A stretch of 64,000 nucleotides of DNA, from NCBI GenBank assembly GCA_014529385.2, contig CM043967.1:131375182-131439181 (forward strand), written 5' to 3'. The translations under genes were made by a program, and so were the position numbers. Below are positions 54,185 through 64,000 of this stretch, one piece after another (the first letter of the stretch is position 1; each line of letters opens with the position of its first letter). Under the pieces are notes generated by a model. The model ran no database searches, was not told the origin of the DNA, and saw only the letters and a program-made list of their open reading frames with translations. This stretch comes from Adiantum capillus-veneris. Its lineage: Eukaryota > Streptophyta > Polypodiopsida > Polypodiales > Pteridaceae.

Positions 54185-54394
54185 TGACGGGAGCAAAGCG
54201 AACCCCGAACCCCGACGGCCTCTAAAACACCGGGGACCGAATGGCGTGCCTTGATCCTGTCATGGTAAAGCAAACAGGGGGCACCACCTAGCTTCAGCGG
54301 CTAGGACGCAAACAACACCCCACCATAACAAAGTTTTCATCCAAGAGAGATGGATGCTTGGGAGTAATGATGAAGAGGAAAGGGAATGAGATCA

Positions 54395-54397
<3 letters not shown>

Positions 54398-54449
<52 letters not shown>

Positions 54450-54464
54450 GAGAGAGAGAGAGAG
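54398..54464. repeat. (GA)n tract in the 3' LTR (uninterrupted site)
   Basis: A 67-bp GA tract with one T at 54447, flanked by 'gagatcaagt' and 'tgagggagggggtgtagcgg'. The same flanks occur in the 5' LTR around LINE C. Confidence 0.97.
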
Positions 54465-54941
54465 TGAGGGAGGGGGTGTAGCGGCTTAGTACTTAAGCAC
54501 CACAAAAAGATGGCGAATCTGCACACCCTTCACACATACACAAGCTCACTCCAAACACAAGACTAGGTGGCGATTCCGCACACCTCACATGGGAAAAACA
54601 TTGCAAGAAAACATACTCACAAAACCTCAAGCTTTATTTAGAGAATAAGGCGATGAAATGGGGAGCATAGAGTAGGGGAATGAGAAGGGAGAGCGCGGTA
54701 GAGCACATGGCGGATAGGTGGGAGTTGATGGCGAAGACTCGCACAAGGGTTATGGCCATCATCCTTCATTTAGTTACCCTTCATCTTCCATAGCCAAGGG
54801 TGTAGAGGTCATGCTCAAGACAAGCATGGTGATTGCGGTGATGGTGATGGTGTGGGTGTGTGTGTGTGTGCACTAGGCACACACAGTGCATAGTGTGTTC
54901 TTTGGTGATGTTGTGTGTCCTTAGTGTGATGGTAACCCCTC

Positions 54942-54950
54942 TTTATATAG
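54942..54950 (-). promoter_or_regulatory. TATA box of the gypsy #4 LTR
   Basis: CTATATAAAG on the element strand, between GC-rich purine stretches, at the position expected for the LTR promoter. Confidence 0.6.
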
Positions 54951-55812
54951 GGGAGGAGGGGGGAGAAATTCTAGAATTTAGAAATGAAGAAATCATTATC
55001 TACATAGGCCATGTGACTGTGGGCCCCACTTGTCTGGCTGTGTGTATATGTGCTAGAACAGCAGTCTTATGAGAGAGAGACTAAGAGAGAGAGATGGGTT
55101 GATGAAAAAAAGTGAGGTGACATGGAGAATAAAGTAATTACAAGAGGGGAGAGAGGGGAGTGTGTTCAGAGGTGAATCTGTGTGTAGATGTGTGTGAACA
55201 CAAGAAAAATCAGGTAACCACCGCCGGGTGGGGATGGGTCTGTGGGCACCTTTTTCAGTGAAACTGAGTGTGTGTGAGTGTGGGGGAGGTTATTTAGCTA
55301 CAAGACAAGAGACATGGCGCCCTTTAGAGAGAGAGGGGGGTATTTGGGTCATGGGATATGATAGGAGAGAGAAAGAGGGGGTGGGGTATACTATTTTGGA
55401 AGATAGGGTAAGTTGCATGTGAGTTAGGGTGCATTATTGGTGAGTTATAATGCATTATTGGTGAGAGGTGGGGTAGCTTGAGGGGAGAGAGAAAGGAGAA
55501 AGGACAAGGGGAAGAGAGAGGGGGTTGACCTTTTGAGTGGAGGAGAGGAAAAGGGACACCCGACGGGACAACTGTGAAGAAAAAGGAGGCAAGGTGGGGA
55601 TGGGCTACCCCGCAGGCATGAGGTGGCCTATTTTACCTTTCTTATATATTTACATAATCATACTTTATTTTTTTCTTACTTTTTTCCAATGCCTTTTATC
55701 ACTCCCTCCCTAAGAGGGGGTTTTCATGGGGTGGGGACGAGAGAAGAAGGGTATGGGAGCTTGGCTTGTGAAAAGCCCCCATCATTAGCCCTCCCCTTTT
55801 GGCTAGAGGCAT

Positions 55813-57218
55813 TCATGTCTCTAGCTCATCTGTTTGATCATTATCGTCGGAGGTGGCGGCTGATGGTGTGTCCTCATCTGGAATGTCAATTGGTGGAGCT
55901 TGGTCAAATCGAAGAAAATAAGGTTTAAGTCGCGAACCATTTACCCTGGTTTTATGAAGTTTTCCATCAGCCTCCATAAGGTGGTAGCTTCCATTGGCAT
56001 ACTTTTTCGTGATGATATGAAAGGGCCTTCCCATCGGAGCAGGAGTTTCTTATCCTTGCGCGTGTCGAAGCTATTGTCGTAGCGGAGCACCAACATTCCT
56101 TTCTTCAATTCTTTTTTCCGGAGATGCTCGTTAAATCTAAGCCGTCTATGCTCTGCTTGTGCTGCATAATAATTTATTGCTTCTTCTCTGTCCAGCTGCA
56201 GTCTTTCCAAGTTGATGATGTGATCTCTCAAATGCATGTTGGGTTGTTGAAGTTGGCTTGCCATTACTCTGAGACTTTGTAGTTGCACTTCAATGGGCAA
56301 GATTGCTTCCTTACCAAATACTAGATGATACGGTGTGAATCCCAAGGATGTACGAAATGAAGTTCTGTAGGCCCATAAAGTTGGTAGTAGATACTTATCC
56401 CAGTCTCCGGGATGATTGTTTACCTGCTTGGTAATAATTTTAGAAACCATTCCATTTACCTTTTCAACTAAGCCATTACATTGAGGGTAATATGGTGAAG
56501 AGTGTCTCCTTGTAATGCCCAGTTTCTGCATTAATTCTCCTACCAAGTCTGCTCTGAAACCTGGCCCTCTATCAGAGATGATCTCTAAAGGTGTGCCAAA
56601 CCTACAGCATATGTGCTCGTAGATAAATTTAGCTACCTCTATCGCTGTGATTCTAGTGGTGGCTGTAGCCTCTGCCCATCTAGTCATGTAGTCGACCCCC
56701 ATGATAATGTAGAATTTTCCTGAGTTGGCCCTAGGTAATGGCCCAATGGCGTCGATACCCCATTTTTCAAATGGGCCATATGAGAGAATAGGTGTCTGTG
56801 GTTCAGGCATAAGTGACCTAGTGCCGGCCTTTTGACACAACTTACACGTTTTGCACCAATGGTGTACATCACGGTTGAGGCTAGGCCATATGAAGCCTGC
56901 CTGCAAGATTTTCCTACTTGTTATGTCTAGGGCAAAGTCACCACCACAAACCCCGTCGTAACAGCTAGCAATTACTCCCGTGATTTCGTGAGAGAGAGGG
57001 ACCTTCCTGAGTATTTGGTCCTTACCCTTACAATACAAACCGTCATTGATGAGTCGATACCTTGTGGCCTTCCGCGTCAGCCATTGCTTCTGTCCCTTTG
57101 TTAAATCTGATGGGCATTCCCCTGTTTCCAAAAAATGCATGATGTCAGGAAAGGCATCACTGCCTTGAAATAGAAAGAGCTTTAGTTTTATTGCTCCAAC
57201 CACCACTTCCTGTAGTCA
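55813..57218 (-). pseudogene. Gypsy #4 integrase
   Basis: Zinc-binding region 'VCGGDFALDITSRKILQAGF' (one His replaced by Asp) with 'CKTCKLCQKAG'. Core Asp in 'KWGIDAIGPLP', Asp in 'LEIISDRGPGF' and Glu in 'NGLVEKVNGM'. C-terminal domain 'NSFDTRKDKKLLLRWEGPF'. A frameshift near 56030 separates the end 'KKYANGSYHLMEADGKLH' and 'LKPYFLRFD', which ends at 55813. A TGA (57218-57216) lies at the start. Confidence 0.93.
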
Positions 57219-58388
57219 TTCACTTGCTAGGGCATCTGCTTCCTAGTTTTGAGCCCTTGGGATATGGTGTATTTGAACTTCTTCAAACTTACCCAACAAG
57301 GTTTTTACACCACTTAAGTGAGTCCTTAAACTAGGATTCTTGCATGTCCATGCTCCATTTACTTGCCTTACCAGAAGTAGAGCATCCCCAAATACATTAA
57401 GGCATTGTACACCTTGCGAGACGCACCATTGTAGACCCTTGGTTAGTGCTGCATACTCAGCTTCATTGTTAGAATGTGAATCTAACAATTGGCCCAACGA
57501 AAATACCTTTGTCCCTTTGTCATCAAAGACCACTATGCCTGCAGCTGCTTTGTCGGACGCTCGCTTGTAGGCTCCATCAAAGTAGAGAGAGTATGCTCCT
57601 TCTACCATCGGTGGTATTGGAGGTAATCGGACTTCTCCTTCCTTAGATTGCTTCTCCTTCCTTTCAAAGACTTGGTAGGTCATGAGTCCCCCCAAACTTG
57701 CCCTTGTCGTGCTTTCTACCTGTACCGTGTAGTCAAACTCTTGCAGACGAACTAGCCATTTAGTAAGTCTAGCAGACACATCCATGTGTTGTACAACATA
57801 GGGAAATATTTCATCCGTGGTTAGAATCACAAATTGCTTAGGCAGCAAATATGACCTAAACTTTGTAGTTGCAAATCTAAGAGCTAGGACTAAGTGTTCC
57901 ACATGGGTGAAACCTTTCTCTCCTGCTGTCATCATTCGACTAGAGAAGTATATTAGCCTCATGAAAGATGTCGTCGTATCCTTTTGGAGTAGCACAGCCC
58001 CCAATGAGTCATCACCAACACTTGAGGTGACATAGAATTTTTCAGCCCACTTAGGTGGTGAGATAGTTGGCAGAGTGGCTAAGACCTCCTTTACCTTGTT
58101 GTAGTGATGTTCGCTTTCCTCGTCCCAAGTGAAAGTTGATCTTTGAGTGAGTTGTTGCAGTGGTAGAACAAGTTGTGATAGTAGATGTATGAATCTACTT
58201 AAGTACCTCACCTTATGTAGAAAAGAGACCAGTTGACGTGCGGTCGTTGGTGAAGGTAGGGCTATGAGTGCGGACACCTTACTTGGGTCGGCGTTGATGC
58301 CTTTTGCTGAAATTTCATGGCCTAGTAGAATGACTTTACTCTCCCCAATGTGGCATTTATCCACATTTAATTGCCCGCCTAGGCTCTA
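57216..58388 (-). pseudogene. Gypsy #4 RT end and two RNases H
   Basis: RT thumb 'LLGHEISAKGINADPSKV', first RNase H 'FYVTSSVGDDSLGAVLLQ', connection, then the second RNase H 'YSLYFDGAYKRASDKAAAGI', 'HSNNEAEYAALTKGLQW', 'VFGDALLLVRQVNGAW' and 'HHIPRAQN'. The acidic catalytic positions of the second enzyme are intact. It is ended by TAG (57245-57243) and TGA (57218-57216) and begins after a TAG (58388-58386). Confidence 0.93.
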
Positions 58389-59615
58389 CAACCTGGCCAA
58401 ACCTTCAGTTACCTTTTCTAAATGTGAAATACGGGAGCTATATATACAAAAATCATCAATGAACACTCTTATGGATGTTCCAAAGGACGGTTGAAAAACA
58501 TATGTGACATATCTTTGGAATGTGGCAGGTGCATTTGTGAGACCAAATGGCATAACCCAGTATGCAAAACAAACCCATGGCGTGATAAAAGTGGTTTTTA
58601 GCTGATCTTCCAAGGCTATGCATATTTGAAAGTATCGAGAATAACCATCACAGTCGGTATAGCATTCAAAACCCGCTACTTCATTCAGAATTTCATCCAA
58701 GAAAGGGAGAGGAAAGTGGTCTCTCTTTGTAGCTGCATTTAGTGGTTTGTAGTCAACACAGACCCTCCACTTACCATTCTTTTTAGGCGTCACCACTACG
58801 GGTGACACCCATTCTGAGTTTTCTACAGGATAGATGAATCCCGCCTCCAGCAGTTTCCTTACCTCGGCCAAGAGTGCCTTTTCTTGTATGACCCCCAGTC
58901 GTCGTAGCTTTTGCACAACTGGTTTTACCCCTTCCTTCAGCTTAATATGATGTTCCACCACTGTAATGCTTGTGATTCTTTCATATTTGTCAATGAACAG
59001 GTTAGGAAATCCCATCAACATTTGCAAAAAACTATCTTTCTCCTCAAGTGTTAATTCCGTAGACAACATACCCTTCAACCTACTTCCTCCTAGGCCAGGT
59101 GATTTTCTCTCCTCTTCATTGGGTTTCCCTTTTGGTGATGGATCACCAGTTGTGCTTACCCTTTGTGGATCCTTCATAATGATACCCATGACATCAATGG
59201 AACTGTCACTTTCGTCAGTGGATGTGGTCTCCTCCTCAGAACTGGAAGATTCGCTAGTGGTTTCATCTGCCGATGTTTCCAGATTCATTTGCTTTTGCTT
59301 GCCAATCCTCATGTCGTAGTAGATTGTCTCCCCTTTCTTACTGGTCATGCGTAGAAGGCCAGTACCCCAGTCCTGTTTTGCCTTCATGGCCATCAACCAT
59401 GGCCTTCCCAAAATTAGTGGATAGCCCTCCCCCTTAGTAGGCATTACAAAAACATCTACCTCTACCTCAGTGTTGAAAGCTTTTATTTTCACGGCACTCA
59501 CCACACCCACACACTTTACTTTTGCGTTGTTTGCCATCTTTGCCTTGCATGGAGAAGGCCTGTCAACCTCGAGCCCTAATCGAAGCATCATAGATTCACT
59601 CATTACACAGAGTTA
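58386..59615 (-). pseudogene. Gypsy #4 protease end and reverse transcriptase
   Basis: After the active site the protease continues 'GYPLILGRPWLMAMKAKQDW'. An acidic linker 'SSSEEETTSTDESDSS' follows, then the pre-RT 'HIKLKEGVKPVVQKLRRL', RT 'WVSPVVVTPKKNGKWRVCVD', 'WVMPFGLTNAPATFQRYV' and the active site 'VFIDDFCIYSS'. A TAA (59615-59613) falls in 'IDGGA-stop-LCV', where gypsy #3 has Gln, so CAA to TAA is likely. Confidence 0.94.
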
Positions 59616-61070
59616 TGCACCTCCATCAATGTAGGTGTTTCCAACCCTCTTTCCTTTTATGTTTACGTCGACAATTGGAAGGATGTCATCCATGTTGCAT
59701 CCCGAAATTGCTCCGGCTACCTTTGTTTTGGAGCGTCTTGTAGTTACCATTTTAGACCATTGTCGCCTTACTTTTGGTGCAAGATGTAGCAGCTGTGGCC
59801 ATGTAATCTTCGGTCCTTGCTCTGCCACATCCAATGTTAGATCATAGGGCTTAGAACATTCCCCTGGCTGGAAGTCGGTGATGCCCAATTTCCGTCGTGG
59901 CCTGGATGGCCTCTTGCTAGTTTCTCCTCTCATGCTTCTCTCATCATCTGATTGTGTAGCTTTCTCCCTCCTAGCTCTTTTCACATTCATGGCTTCAAGT
60001 GGTTCTAAAAAGGTTACCTTCTCCTTACCCTTGTCCCTCTCCTTTGCTCTGAGTGGATCGACTACTACGGCTTTTCCTTTCTCTTCTAGCCTTATGATGT
60101 TTACAGGGCGATCAGGTGGTGGGGCTGGTGGAAGAGGTGGGATGGATGCTTGTAGTGGTGTTTGGGGTGGATGTAGAATTTGTGTTGGTGGGGGTGGTGC
60201 TCGGGGTAGGGGTGTTCTTTCTCTAGGGGGTGACAATTGGTTCTTCCTACCTCCTCTATTATAGTTTTGTCGTGGTTTGGAACAGTAGTACATACCGTGA
60301 CCATCTTCTCCGCAGTTGTAGCAATGATACTCCCTGTTTTGTCGTCGTGCTCTTCTAGGGTCTTGATCTCTTTCTTGACTCCTCCCTTGCTGTATTAAGT
60401 GGACAGACAAATTCTGCAGTTGGTCAGTAATATGGGCCAACATATCTTGTTGGTCATCTCTTACCCCAAGAGCCGGTGGTGGTGGTGGAATGGTGGTTGT
60501 CGTAGTTGCTGGTCGACGTGATGTTGTTGTTTCTGTTGACTCGGTTTCTTTGGCTTTCATTCGCAGCTTCTTGTCCTTAAGGCGAGCAATCTCAACGGCT
60601 AACTCGTACGTAGCCGGGAATCTACCTTTCACCTTCTCCTTGAGAAGCGGCCATAAGCCATGCGTGAACCGATCTTTTTTTAGGAAATCGGGTGCAGCTT
60701 CCCCCCTTGCCAGTGACTCAACCCACCGTTCCCACAAATCCACAAATTTGGACTCATAGGTGGCATATTCTAAAAGACCCTCCTGCTTCAAGTCCCTCAA
60801 CTTGTCCCACAACTTTTCTGAAGTGGTACCTCCCCCAAAGCACCTCTTAAAAGCGGTTTTTAAGGGTTCCTAGTCATCCTTGGTTGCTTGTGGAAGTGCA
60901 TTGTACCATGATCTAGCTTCTAGCTTCATGAGATGCTTAAAGATTCTAACCCGGGATTCATCCGTATCTTTGTTGCTCACTACACATGCTACTTCAAAGT
61001 CATCTAGGAAGTCTGTTACCAAATCCTCCCCCTTCTTTCCTTTAAATGTTGGAAATGCTACACTTGCCAT
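59613..61070 (-). pseudogene. Gypsy #4 gag and protease start
   Basis: Start ATG at 61070-61068 ('MASVAFPTFKGKKGEDLVTD'). Capsid-like domain, then a TAG (60872-60870) in 'QATKDD-stop-EPLKTAF', where gypsy #2 has Trp. It continues 'LWDKLRDLKQEGLLEYATY', a Pro-rich linker, CCHC knuckle 'CYNCGEDGHGMYYC', and 'RKLGITDFQPGE'. It ends at the protease active site 'GNTYIDGGA'. Confidence 0.93.
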
Positions 61071-61153
61071 GATTACTGAGAGAGAGCTAGAAAGACACAC
61101 TGCTTAACTTGTAAAAGTTTTTTTCTTCTTTACAAGGAGGCGTGTATACCCTC

Positions 61154-61855
61154 TTATACTAGGACATAGATTAAAACTTCAAACGGTACATTGCCTTGTA
61201 CCAAAGGTAGGACAAATGGTTGATCTGATGCCAGAACCTCAAAAAATTGCTCCCCACCCAGCATGGTGTCAATGACGTGCTGGTAGTGAGCCTTCAAATC
61301 CAGTATTACCTTGATTGAGCGTACACGTGTTGGTATGTGTGATCTGTCTTGAGGTAGGTTGTACTGATTCATGTGAAGCTTAGAGGTGCTTAGTCACTGT
61401 CCAAGCTTGTGGGAGAGGGTGGTGTTCTTTCCTAAAACAAACTTAGTAGATCCCTAGTTTCTCTAGTGAGAGTGTGAGCCAATGATTCCGTTATCTGTGC
61501 TGCAGCATCAGGTGCGACTTGAAAACTGACTGTGATAATTACCTCGGTGACTTGAGTTACCCGATTCTCAAAGTAGAATAGTGTTGATTCTCTATTGTGT
61601 AGAGCTCCTTCCATTTTGTTGTTGTGGGTTGGTTGTAGGTTGCGGACATGGTTTCGACCTTCTCCTTCTTCTTCTTGGCACTTGGCCTATGTATATCCAC
61701 TGGGTTTGGCGTGTTGGTTGACTCTCCCACTGCAAATCGATTACCGTTACGCCTGGCACTCGAGCTTCGATGGAGATGCGGAGTTCGTCTAGTTGTGCTT
61801 GGAGCTCTTCTTCTTCTGTCATCCAATTAGCAAATCCTGCTAGCCATTCATCCAT
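61154..61855 (-). pseudogene. Pre-gag ORF of gypsy #4, frameshifted
   Basis: Starts at the ATG 61855-61853 with 'MDEWLAGFANWMTEEEELQA', the same start as in gypsy #2. After a basic stretch ('PRRRRRRSKP') the open frame changes. A later part reads 'NRVTQVTEVIITVSFQVAPD' and 'AHTLTRETRDLLSLF'. The last part (61154-61372) has 'RSIKVILDLKAHYQHVIDTM' and the C-terminal 35 residues that align with gypsy #3. I infer one ancestral ORF of roughly 230 codons with two frameshifts or stops. Position matches the extra ORF of Tat/Ogre elements; function unknown. Confidence 0.6.
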
Positions 61856-61916
61856 TCACAATAGTTTAGGGGTTTTAGTCTTGTAAACTGAAGGGTTCCA
61901 TGAAAAGATCCTCAGT

Positions 61917-61925
61917 GGGGGCACC
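61917..61925 (-). other. Gypsy #4 primer binding site
   Basis: On the element strand TGGTGCCCC, immediately inside the LTR boundary at 61929 and identical to that of gypsy #2. Confidence 0.72.
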
Positions 61926-61928
61926 AAA

Positions 61929-62149
61929 TGACGGGAGCAAAGCGAACCCCGAACCCTGACGGCCTCTAAAACACCGGGGACCGAATGGCGCGCCTCGAGC
62001 CTGTTATGGTAAAGCAAACAGGGGGCACCACCTAGCTTCAGCGGCTAGGACACAAACAACACACCACCATAACAAATTTTTCATCCAAGAGAGATGTATG
62101 CTTGGGAGTAATGATGAAGAGGAAAGGGAATGAGATCAAGTGAGAGAGA
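61929..62149 (-). repeat. Gypsy #4 5' LTR, segment before LINE C
   Basis: Matches 54185-54405 with few changes up to 'gagatcaagtgagagag', then LINE C begins. The LTR resumes at 63794 with the rest of the GA tract and 'tgagggagggggtgtagcgg'. From about 63875 it no longer matches the 3' LTR. Confidence 0.9.
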
Positions 62150-63790
62150 TAGATAGATAGATAGATTTTATTATCGTCCTCGGAGGTCAAATATGACCTA
62201 TGGGACCAAAGTTACATGTGATGTAGTATGTGTATGGCTGATGAGTGACTCTCGATGCTCCAAAATTGTAGTGATGAGAGTCGCAATGGAGAGCCCACAC
62301 TTTGGCTGGGAGAGGAAAGTGTGTAGGTCTAAGTTATGGCTGAAAATGTGAGAGAAGCAAGTTCGGATGTGATCAAAAGCTGAGCACTCTAGTAGTGTGT
62401 GGTACTCAGACTCTCGAACTTGCAGTGAGCATAATGTGCACAATCCATTTGACTCTTCTCCATTGCCCCAACGCCCTATCTCACATCGAAGGAAATGGGA
62501 GCTAAGCCGAATTGCTGCGATAGTGCGTATCGCGGACAAGGGAATAGGCTCAAGCATGTAAGTGTGAGTACGGTTTCCTCTCTCAGCGAAGAACATGGTT
62601 TTGTAGTTGGGGGCAATATAGGTGGTGTAATGTATAAAGCGTGACCCACCAGATTTCTCCCAAGCCGTAATACATTGGCGTTGTAGAAAAGCTTCATTCA
62701 CTTGAGAGTCAATTGAAGCATCATGTAGCAAGTGTAATGCATCCCATCTCCCAAACCACTTCTTTATGTCTTGCATCCATCCCGTGCTCAAGATCTTGCT
62801 TTTATGCGTCTTTTGAACTTTTTGCTTGCTTCCCATGCAATTGTAGGAAGTCGATGTGAGGGGTTTTGACGCATCTTTATCATGTACTCCACAACCCTTT
62901 CCATGCCCATAACCTCAATTGGAAGAGATCCCGACTCAAGAAGTAGGAGCATATATGGTGTTTGTGTCTTAACTTGGAGAAAGTTTGTAAGAAAACACTT
63001 TTGGACATTCTCAAACTCTTTCCAAGTAGACTTTGAGATGCTCCCGCCCCACACTTCAACTCCATAAAGAAGAACCGGTGTCACCAATGCATCAAAAACA
63101 TACTTCTTGAGAACCCAACACTTGATGTTTCCCGCATTACACATGTTCTCAAATGCATAATATGCTCTCTTTCCCGCTTCCAAACGACGCATAGCACATT
63201 CATGCCACTTGTGATTGGATGGAACCTCAAGGCCAAGGTACTTAAAGCTCTCAACAACTTCAAGTGTCTCGTTGTTGTACACAATGCATGGCTTCTCCTT
63301 ATGGTTGGTTTTCACAAGCATAACCTTTGTTTTGGATTCATTTACAATCAGCCCACTATGCAAGCAAAAGTTCTCAAGGACAACCATAAGCTTTTGTGCA
63401 TCTTCTAAAGTGTGTGCTAGAAGCACTACATCATCCGCATACAACAAAAGCATGATTACCGCATTGCAAATAGTGACCTCTCCAATGCCTTCTTCTTGCA
63501 TTGAGTCAAGTACCATTTGTTCCAATTGATCGATGCATAGACCAAAGAGAGTAGGTGACAATGGACATCCTTGTTTAACCCCAATAGTGCTTACAAATTT
63601 TTTTGAAATTTCTCTTCCCATGCACAATTGACAAATCACCTTCTCATAGATTCGGGAAACCGCAAGCATAAACTCACTTGGAACTTGGAGTTCTTCCATC
63701 CTTCTCCACAAATTGTTACGTGGAATCATATCAAAGGCTTTCTTAAAGTCCACAAAACAACAATACAATCGCTTGCCTTTCAACCGAGAG

Positions 63791-63793
<3 letters not shown>
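62150..63793 (-). mobile_element. LINE C, 5'-truncated copy inside the (GA)n of an LTR
   Basis: About 1.6 kb, same family as LINE B but more diverged. The RT part reads 'CFVDFKKAFDMIPRNNLWRR', 'GVKQGCPLSPTLFGLCIDQ' and 'YADDVVLLAHTLEDAQKLM' (62788-63783). After a one-base deletion near 62820 the C-terminal part follows (62198-62836) with 'CTLCSLQVRESEYHTLLEC'. The 3' end has the hairpin (62184-62199) and five or so GATA units. The 5' break falls at 'caaccgaga', within RT. Confidence 0.93.

Positions 63794-63846
<53 letters not shown>
63794..63846. repeat. (GA)n tract at the 5' break of LINE C
   Basis: A 53-bp GA tract. With the stub 62142-62149 it corresponds to the uninterrupted tract 54398-54464 in the other LTR. 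Confidence 0.97.
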
Positions 63847-63849
<3 letters not shown>

Positions 63850-64000
63850 GGGAGGGGGTGTAGCGGCTTAGTACTGAAGCGGTCCGGGGCGGGCAACAAG
63901 AAGAGCAACCTCTAGACACCCTTCAAGGCTCCCGTGCTGCTCAATGGGGCTGGGGCACAACACAACACAAACCAAAACAACAAACCCACAGCCAAATCCC
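63847..64000 (-). other. Gypsy #4 5' LTR continuation, then divergent sequence
   Basis: 'tgagggagggggtgtagcgg' and 'cttagtact' match 54465-54494. After that the sequence differs from the 3' LTR. It may be another insertion or a rearranged LTR; the window ends before this can be told. Confidence 0.5.

Larger units (their letters stand above)
54185..55784 (-). repeat. Gypsy #4 3' LTR (1600 bp)
   Basis: Begins TGACGGGAGC and ends 'cccccatca', then 'ttagccctccccttttgg', which on the element strand is the purine tract CCAAAAGGGGAGGGCTAA. It contains the GA tract 54398-54464 without any LINE. Confidence 0.88.
54185..64000 (-). mobile_element. Gypsy #4, Tat-type element, right end outside window
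   Basis: Minus-strand element inserted in the gypsy #6 integrase. The 3' LTR is 54185-55784 and the 5' LTR starts at 61929 with the same 'tgacgggagcaaagcg' and runs beyond LINE C to the window end. Gag-pol (61070 to 55813) is one frame with five stops and one frameshift. A primer site is at 61917-61925. A second RNase H and no chromodomain give Tat lineage. Its closest relative here is gypsy #2. Confidence 0.92.

Overview
This is repeat-dominated nuclear DNA of a land plant. I recognise no intact host gene. It holds Ty1/copia and Ty3/gypsy LTR retrotransposons, two kinds of LINE, solo LTRs and long (GA)n/(TC)n microsatellites. The gypsy elements #3 and #4 carry a second, plant-type RNase H between the usual RNase H and the integrase, the mark of the Tat lineage, and have no chromodomain. 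The only host-like trace is a decayed PLS-type PPR fragment (about 45930-46405). Its wording, together with the Tat elements, suggests a seed-free vascular plant (fern or lycophyte). That is inference and the species is not determined.

Layout. 1-1990: no gene, a 148-bp (GA)n tract and a small RNase H relic. 1991-7492: a copia element (minus strand) with short LTRs, a GGAAA target duplication, an initiator-Met-tRNA primer site and a second, internal LTR-head plus primer site. 8068-17835: relics, namely an L1-type LINE piece, a gypsy pol, a plus-strand gypsy RNase H/integrase, a copia RT/RNase H and two L1-type LINE tails, the second split by a solo LTR (16502-17142, duplication CCAAA). 17860-31079: gypsy #2 (minus), deleted internally, cut by a second solo LTR of the same family (21777-22511, duplication TGATC), with its 5' LTR filled by two LINEs (A truncated, B apparently full length and open). 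31240-42189: an old gypsy (#5) whose gag is split by gypsy #3 (32944-41733, 1.1-1.2 kb LTRs, ACGC duplication). 42190-54184: a possible LTR, L1 and PPR relics, LINE D, a gag-like relic, a 525-bp duplicated block, and gypsy #6 with a retropepsin-like domain after its integrase. 54185-64000: gypsy #4 (minus), inserted in the #6 integrase, with LINE C inside its 5' LTR. The right end lies beyond the window.

The most interesting system is the non-L1 LINE family (copies A-D). All four 3' ends abut a GA/TC microsatellite and carry the same terminal 6-bp hairpin. For copy C the window contains both the filled site (5' LTR of gypsy #4) and the uninterrupted site (its 3' LTR), and the insertion lies inside the (GA)n tract. 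Copy B has both ORFs open, in one frame, separated by a single UAG. Second in interest is a pre-gag ORF shared by gypsy #3 and #4. Third is the apparent integrase-retropepsin order in gypsy #6. Nonsense codons in the gypsy and copia polyproteins mostly look like C-to-T decay, so these elements are silenced relics of fairly recent insertions.
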